A stretch of 38,773 nt of DNA from CAZAQS01 sp964486825 (GTDB taxonomy: Bacteria > Chloroflexota > Anaerolineae > Anaerolineales > UBA4823): positions 1 through 38,773 of the forward strand of contig CAZAQS010000014.1 of the NCBI GenBank assembly GCA_964486825.1, given 5' to 3'. Shown here in pieces: positions 36,357-38,773 of the stretch. The notes beneath the pieces are model-generated. The model saw nothing but the letters and a program-made list of their open reading frames with translations, searched no databases and had not been told where the DNA came from. Within the stretch, counting starts at the first letter, position 1. Each line of letters starts with the position of its first letter. Position numbers and translations under genes: made by a program.

Positions 36357-37766
36357 TTAGGGGAGTAAGGCGTTTGCCTCTTCAACCGCCCCAGACAGGG
36401 CTGTTTGGGGATCTACATTATTGAAGAGCGCCTGCTGGATGGCTTGTAGGACGATATTGTTGACGTCAGCTTTATGAGGGACGGTCGGAAGGATATCGGC
36501 CAATTGAGAGACCGCCTCCTTGGCGTACGGCTTGGCGCTGTCCTCGATCGCCACCGGAGCAGCAGAGAAGAACGGGTCGTCATATGAGGCGGGGGTGGAG
36601 GGGTAGATGGAGACGACCTTGGCAAACTCGAGCATGCTTTGCGGGTTGGTGAAGAACTGAGCCAGGGCGAGAGACGCCATCGGATATTGGGTGTCCGCTT
36701 TCACCGAAATAGCCATCAGGCCTTTCCCGGTCACCCCTGATTTGCCAACCGGGGCATTGACGACTGCCAGGTATCCGTACAGGCCTGGGTTATTAGCGCG
36801 CACTTCCCGTATCAGGTTCGGGCCAGTGTTGTAGAAGGCAGCCTGCCCTGTAGTGAAGAGGTCTAGTCCAGCCCGGTCCTGGTCTGTGACCAACACGGTC
36901 CGGTCCACGGTCCCGGCTTTGACCATATCAACATACATTTGTAGCCATTCAACGGCTTCAGGTGAATCGAAGGTGAATTCAGTGCCGGCCTTATTGATCA
37001 CCTGGACACCACCTTCGTATGTCATCTGGGCTAGCAGGTCATTTGTGGTCAGGCGGATATCGCATAATGTGCCCGTCTTTTCCTTGATCGTCTGGCATAA
37101 CGCCGGCAGGCCATCGATCGTCTGAGGGAATTCTTCGATTGTCAGGCCGGTCTGGTCGTAGATTTCCCGGTTAATCAGCTCAACCTGGATGCCCTGGTAC
37201 CATGGGAATTGGTAGTGCTTGCCATCGATCACCTGCTGATCCCAAAGGTTGGGGAAGTACAGGTCTACGACTTCTTGAGGTACGATATCATCCAGGGGCA
37301 GCAGTAAACCCTGGGTAGCGTAATCGGACACCCAGCCTTCAGATATGGATAGGTTGATGACATCCGGGGCTTGCTTTGCGGCGAATGCATTGCGCAAGTC
37401 ATCTTGGAAGGTGGCCTGGTGGTCTTCTACTTTTACCTTCACACCAGGGTAGGTGGCTTCAAAGCGAGCAATGGTGCTGTTGACGTAGTCGTCGAAAGTG
37501 GGGGACAGCCAGAAGGTCCAGAAAGTAATTTCAGCATTCGGCTCGACGCCCTGGATAAGGGCCTCGGGGTTAGGCCCTGGGGTAGGCGTGATTAGCTTTT
37601 CTACCTCAACTTTGACTTCTTTCTCGACTTCGACGGTTTTGACGGTTTCTACCATCACAGTTTTTACAATTGTCTCCGGCTCTACAGCCGGGGCAGGCGT
37701 GGCTTGTGCACATGCGCTGAGCAAGATGCTTATCACCATGAGCAGGGCTATCAATTGAGTACGCAT
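36357..37766 (-). CDS. ABC sugar-binding lipoprotein (CUT1 family)
   Basis: The 469-residue protein starts with a lipoprotein signal peptide ending LLSAC (lipidated C19). A charged Val/Lys/Glu linker (residues about 30-65, with VKTV and VEKEV repeats) and a Pro/Thr spacer follow, then a cluster B/D-type solute-binding domain (ITFWTFWLSPTFDDYV, APDVINLSISEGW, GKHYQFPWYQGIQ). It captures sugar at the membrane face for the two permeases downstream. A GGAGG site precedes the ATG. It is separated by 161 bases from the PIG-L gene, room for a secondary promoter, which I could not identify. Confidence 0.94.
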   Translation of the reverse strand: MRTQLIALLMVISILLSACAQATPAPAVEPETIVKTVMVETVKTVEVEKEVKVEVEKLITPTPGPNPEALIQGVEPNAEITFWTFWLSPTFDDYVNSTIARFEATYPGVKVKVEDHQATFQDDLRNAFAAKQAPDVINLSISEGWVSDYATQGLLLPLDDIVPQEVVDLYFPNLWDQQVIDGKHYQFPWYQGIQVELINREIYDQTGLTIEEFPQTIDGLPALCQTIKEKTGTLCDIRLTTNDLLAQMTYEGGVQVINKAGTEFTFDSPEAVEWLQMYVDMVKAGTVDRTVLVTDQDRAGLDLFTTGQAAFYNTGPNLIREVRANNPGLYGYLAVVNAPVGKSGVTGKGLMAISVKADTQYPMASLALAQFFTNPQSMLEFAKVVSIYPSTPASYDDPFFSAAPVAIEDSAKPYAKEAVSQLADILPTVPHKADVNNIVLQAIQQALFNNVDPQTALSGAVEEANALLP

Positions 37767-37927
37767 TTTTATCCTCCAAAAGAGAACGAAAAGGGGCTGG
37801 TTAATTCGATGCCGGACAAAGATGTTGCGCGTGCTGTTATTATTCTTTCGTTTCTCATCTCCTTTCCCTGTTCCGATTTAGGGATGTCTTGCGTACCGTT
37901 CTACCTGTCTGATCTCTCCTAAGTACT

Positions 37928-38773
37928 TTATCCCCCCACTCTTTTTATCCGGCTTGTGACATCCTGGGAAAAACGGTGAATGAACTCCTGTACATAGCTT
38001 TCGATGTCCAGCTCTGTATGCAGGATCAAGGGGGTTAAGTCCATTGCAAAGGACATACCGGTCGTTTCATCGACACCATGCGACTCAAAGTAGGTGGCGT
38101 TCGCGCGCCGTCGGGCCATGCTGGCCAGGTCGTAGCGCTTACCGCCTGCAATTTGCGAATCGAATACCCCAATCAAGGCAGCTTGCAAGCTTTCGTGCTT
38201 GGAAAGGTCGAAAGTCGTCTTATCACTGTCGACCATCCAATCCAGGTCGCGCCAGACCTCACAACCGTACAGTTTCTGCGGGCGCTCGTTTTCAGGCAGG
38301 CTGCGAATGGCTGCTATGACATTCAAAGCCACACCTACATGTGTATCGTGCTTATCGGCAAGGTTATGTGTGTAGACGAACTGCGGCTTTGAAGTCTTCA
38401 AGAGAGAGGCGATATCTAGCAAGGGTTGCTGGTTGGCGCCGTCCTTGACGGCTTTGCTCGGATAGTCTAGCAGGACCTGGGCTGCGTACTCCCCTAGAAC
38501 GGCTGCTTTTCTTTGCTCTTTGATCCGCACCAGGCGCATTTCTTCATCAGAATAATGCTCATACAGTCCACTGCGGGGTGAACCGCGCCCGTCCGTCACC
38601 ACGGCTCCGCTGAACCAAAGCTCCTGGCTCTGGAAGCACTCCAGGATAGGCCCGGCAGCCATGATCTCGATATCGTCATGATGCGCGCTGATGGCCAGGT
38701 GTGTGGTGCGCTCCAACGCCTCTTCCGGTTGCAACCCATCCGGGACGAAGATTTCTGCACTGTCCAGATGGAA
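37928..38773 (-). CDS. PIG-L (LmbE-like) deacetylase, N-terminus beyond the window
   Basis: The visible 281 residues run in frame to the right edge (FHLDSAEIFVPDG at the border), so the gene starts outside and the TTG at 38734 is not the true start. The zinc motif reads AISAHHDDIEIMA, with HHDD in place of the usual HPDD. The later metal His motif region is THNLADKHDTHVGVA. PIG-L enzymes remove acetyl groups from GlcNAc-type sugars. As first visible gene of the GlcNAc-linked ABC/GH3/SIS operon it probably deacetylates imported amino sugar. Confidence 0.92.
   Translation of the reverse strand, partial: FHLDSAEIFVPDGLQPEEALERTTHLAISAHHDDIEIMAAGPILECFQSQELWFSGAVVTDGRGSPRSGLYEHYSDEEMRLVRIKEQRKAAVLGEYAAQVLLDYPSKAVKDGANQQPLLDIASLLKTSKPQFVYTHNLADKHDTHVGVALNVIAAIRSLPENERPQKLYGCEVWRDLDWMVDSDKTTFDLSKHESLQAALIGVFDSQIAGGKRYDLASMARRRANATYFESHGVDETTGMSFAMDLTPLILHTELDIESYVQEFIHRFSQDVTSRIKRVGG

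Overview
The window looks like a chromosomal segment of a heterotrophic bacterium, most likely Chloroflexota (Anaerolineae-like). This is judged from gene content and style: many GTG/TTG starts, lipoproteins with long Val/Lys/Glu linkers, PIG-L/ABC/GH3 amino-sugar loci, and XRE-ATPase-TPR regulators. I could not run a taxonomic search. No tRNA, rRNA, CRISPR array or intact insertion sequence was seen. One 10-N assembly gap (33219-33228) interrupts a GH3 gene.

Layout. (1) 1-1500: two divergent LacI-family regulators, the left one cut by the window edge. It has a perfect-consensus sigma-70 promoter and a CebR-box-like operator. (2) 1506-1700: a decayed C-terminal fragment of a MutS-family ATPase, ending in a strong hairpin. 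(3) 1701-2415: a Dps-type ferritin with its own promoter and terminator. (4) 2429-8446: a four-gene unit of a PadR regulator, a membrane protein, an exosortase fused to an EpsI-like domain, and a 968-residue membrane protein carrying VIT-like and VWA-like regions plus a C-terminal VPEP sorting tail, presumably the exosortase's own substrate. A second PadR gene (9410-9784) carries the same 17/23-matching operator and lies next to an HD-domain protein. (5) 9999-10481: a hotdog thioesterase.

(6) 10478-20486 (minus) and 20901-23180 (plus): the centrepiece. A probable 12-gene operon reads, in transcription order: PTS EIIC, GH4, EIIB, EIIB, membrane protein, FGE-like protein, histidine phosphatase, EIIA, GH4, DegT aminotransferase, GH4, HPr. 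Divergent to it are a SorC-family regulator and a second DegT aminotransferase. The two promoters form a near mirror image, each followed by a 31-bp operator, with operator centres 104 bp apart. GH4 enzymes oxidise sugar C3 with NAD, and one DegT protein has the lysine motif of 3-keto-sugar aminotransferases. I infer PTS uptake and breakdown of an unusual amino-sugar or keto-sugar glycoside.

(7) 23232-27671 (minus): a glutamate-cysteine-ligase-like domain fused to an M20 peptidase, co-oriented with a class I aminotransferase. They sit behind a promoter, a 30-codon leader ORF and an intrinsic terminator that together look like a transcription attenuator. (8) 27946-31177: an XRE-ATPase-TPR regulator convergent with an ECF sigma factor, whose terminator lies inside the regulator's coding region. 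(9) 31450-38773 (minus): an amino-sugar locus with a PIG-L deacetylase (cut by the window edge), an ABC substrate-binding lipoprotein and two permeases, a GH3 beta-N-acetylhexosaminidase, an internally deleted GH18 chitinase relic, and a SIS-domain aminosugar isomerase/deaminase. It probably serves chitin- or peptidoglycan-derived GlcNAc use.
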